Of a stretch of 6,007 nt of DNA, positions 5,813 to 6,007 are shown one piece after another. The stretch covers positions 1 through 6,007 of the forward strand of contig JAEZEY010000506.1 of NCBI GenBank assembly GCA_023432845.1, read 5' to 3'. Numbering within the stretch: position 1 is the stretch's first letter; the number at the start of each line of letters is the position of its first letter. This stretch comes from Pseudomonadota bacterium (lineage in GTDB: Bacteria > Pseudomonadota > Alphaproteobacteria > Rhizobiales > Xanthobacteraceae). Made by a program: the position numbers and the translations under genes. The notes under the pieces were generated by a model. That model was not told where the DNA came from, searched no databases, and saw only the letters and a list, made by a program, of their open reading frames with translations.

Positions 5813-6007
5813 TGTTTAGGGGACGCGTCTTAACGGCGGCTAAAGAGTTCCGATAAGCGAAGTTTACAGATAGCCGCCCGCCCGCCGCGACGGCGCGGGG
5901 CGGCCTGAAACTGCTCCAAGCAGTTGCTATGCCCTGATCTTTCTACTCTTGATCATGCCCGCGTCGCCCGCCCCTCCAACCACGCGATGCCCGCCGCCAA
6001 TCTGGGC
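5813..6007. other. Upstream region of the chemosensory operon, no clear gene
   Basis: No convincing open frame fills these 195 bases. Besides the CtrA-like site there is a CGCCG-CGA-CGGCG hairpin (5883-5895) in a very GC-rich run, a perfect 7-bp hairpin AACTGCT-CCA-AGCAGTT (5909-5925) without a T tract, and a TGATC/GATCA inverted pair (5935-5939, 5951-5955). The last 55 bases may be the 3' end of another minus-strand gene, with a frame ending GIAWLEGRATRA and TGA at 5955-5953, but this is too short to judge. If so, the 7-bp hairpin would lie just downstream of that gene. No sigma-70 promoter could be assigned with confidence. Confidence 0.4.
5830..5844 (-). promoter_or_regulatory. Candidate CtrA binding site
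   Basis: The plus strand reads TTAA-CGGCGGC-TAAA and the gene strand TTTA-N7-TTAA, one base off the CtrA consensus TTAA-N7-TTAA. It ends 41 bases before the start codon of the operon. CtrA controls many motility and chemotaxis genes in alphaproteobacteria, so the context fits. A site with one mismatch can occur by chance. Confidence 0.3.

Noticed and set aside
5835..5855. General stress sigma factor (EcfG-type) promoter ahead of the operon
   Set aside because: GGAAC and CGTT are both present on the gene strand, but only 11 bases separate them instead of the usual 16-17.

Overview
The window looks like chromosomal DNA of an alphaproteobacterium, most likely from the Hyphomicrobiales (Rhizobiales), in or near the Bradyrhizobium/Xanthobacteraceae branch. 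The evidence is high GC, GC-rich third codon positions, and the gene order murA, DUF2948, hisD, UPF0262, which I know as a conserved neighbourhood in that group. The species cannot be fixed from the sequence. All protein genes I support are on the minus strand; the only plus-strand gene is a tRNA.

Left block (1-3921, read right to left): a 58-residue basic hypothetical protein (3745-3921), murA (2286-3575, first committed step of peptidoglycan synthesis), a DUF2948 protein (1772-2227), hisD (379-1680, last two steps of histidine synthesis) and the first 125 residues of a UPF0262 protein (1-377, cut by the window edge). The last two are separated by one base. This is a housekeeping block. Its main oddity is a Tyr in HisD where the family has a conserved Asn that contacts NAD+.

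Middle (3922-4142): a short intergenic region with a GC-rich hairpin, then a complete plus-strand tRNA-Thr (GGT) with encoded CCA.

Right block (4235-6007, minus strand): a two-gene chemosensory operon. The promoter-proximal gene encodes a 108-residue protein with a signal peptide. It overlaps by 8 bases a methyl-accepting chemotaxis protein with about six membrane helices, several intramembrane histidines, no periplasmic sensor domain, no HAMP domain and a shortened C-terminal helix. The start region of the first gene is a perfect 11-bp inverted repeat whose 4-base loop is the Shine-Dalgarno sequence and whose 3' arm ends in the ATG. A near-consensus CtrA-type site lies about 40 bases further upstream. 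This operon and its leader are the most interesting part of the window.

No insertion sequence, prophage gene, CRISPR array or toxin-antitoxin pair was recognised. No gene-free stretch exceeds 300 bases; the longest is 5790-6007.
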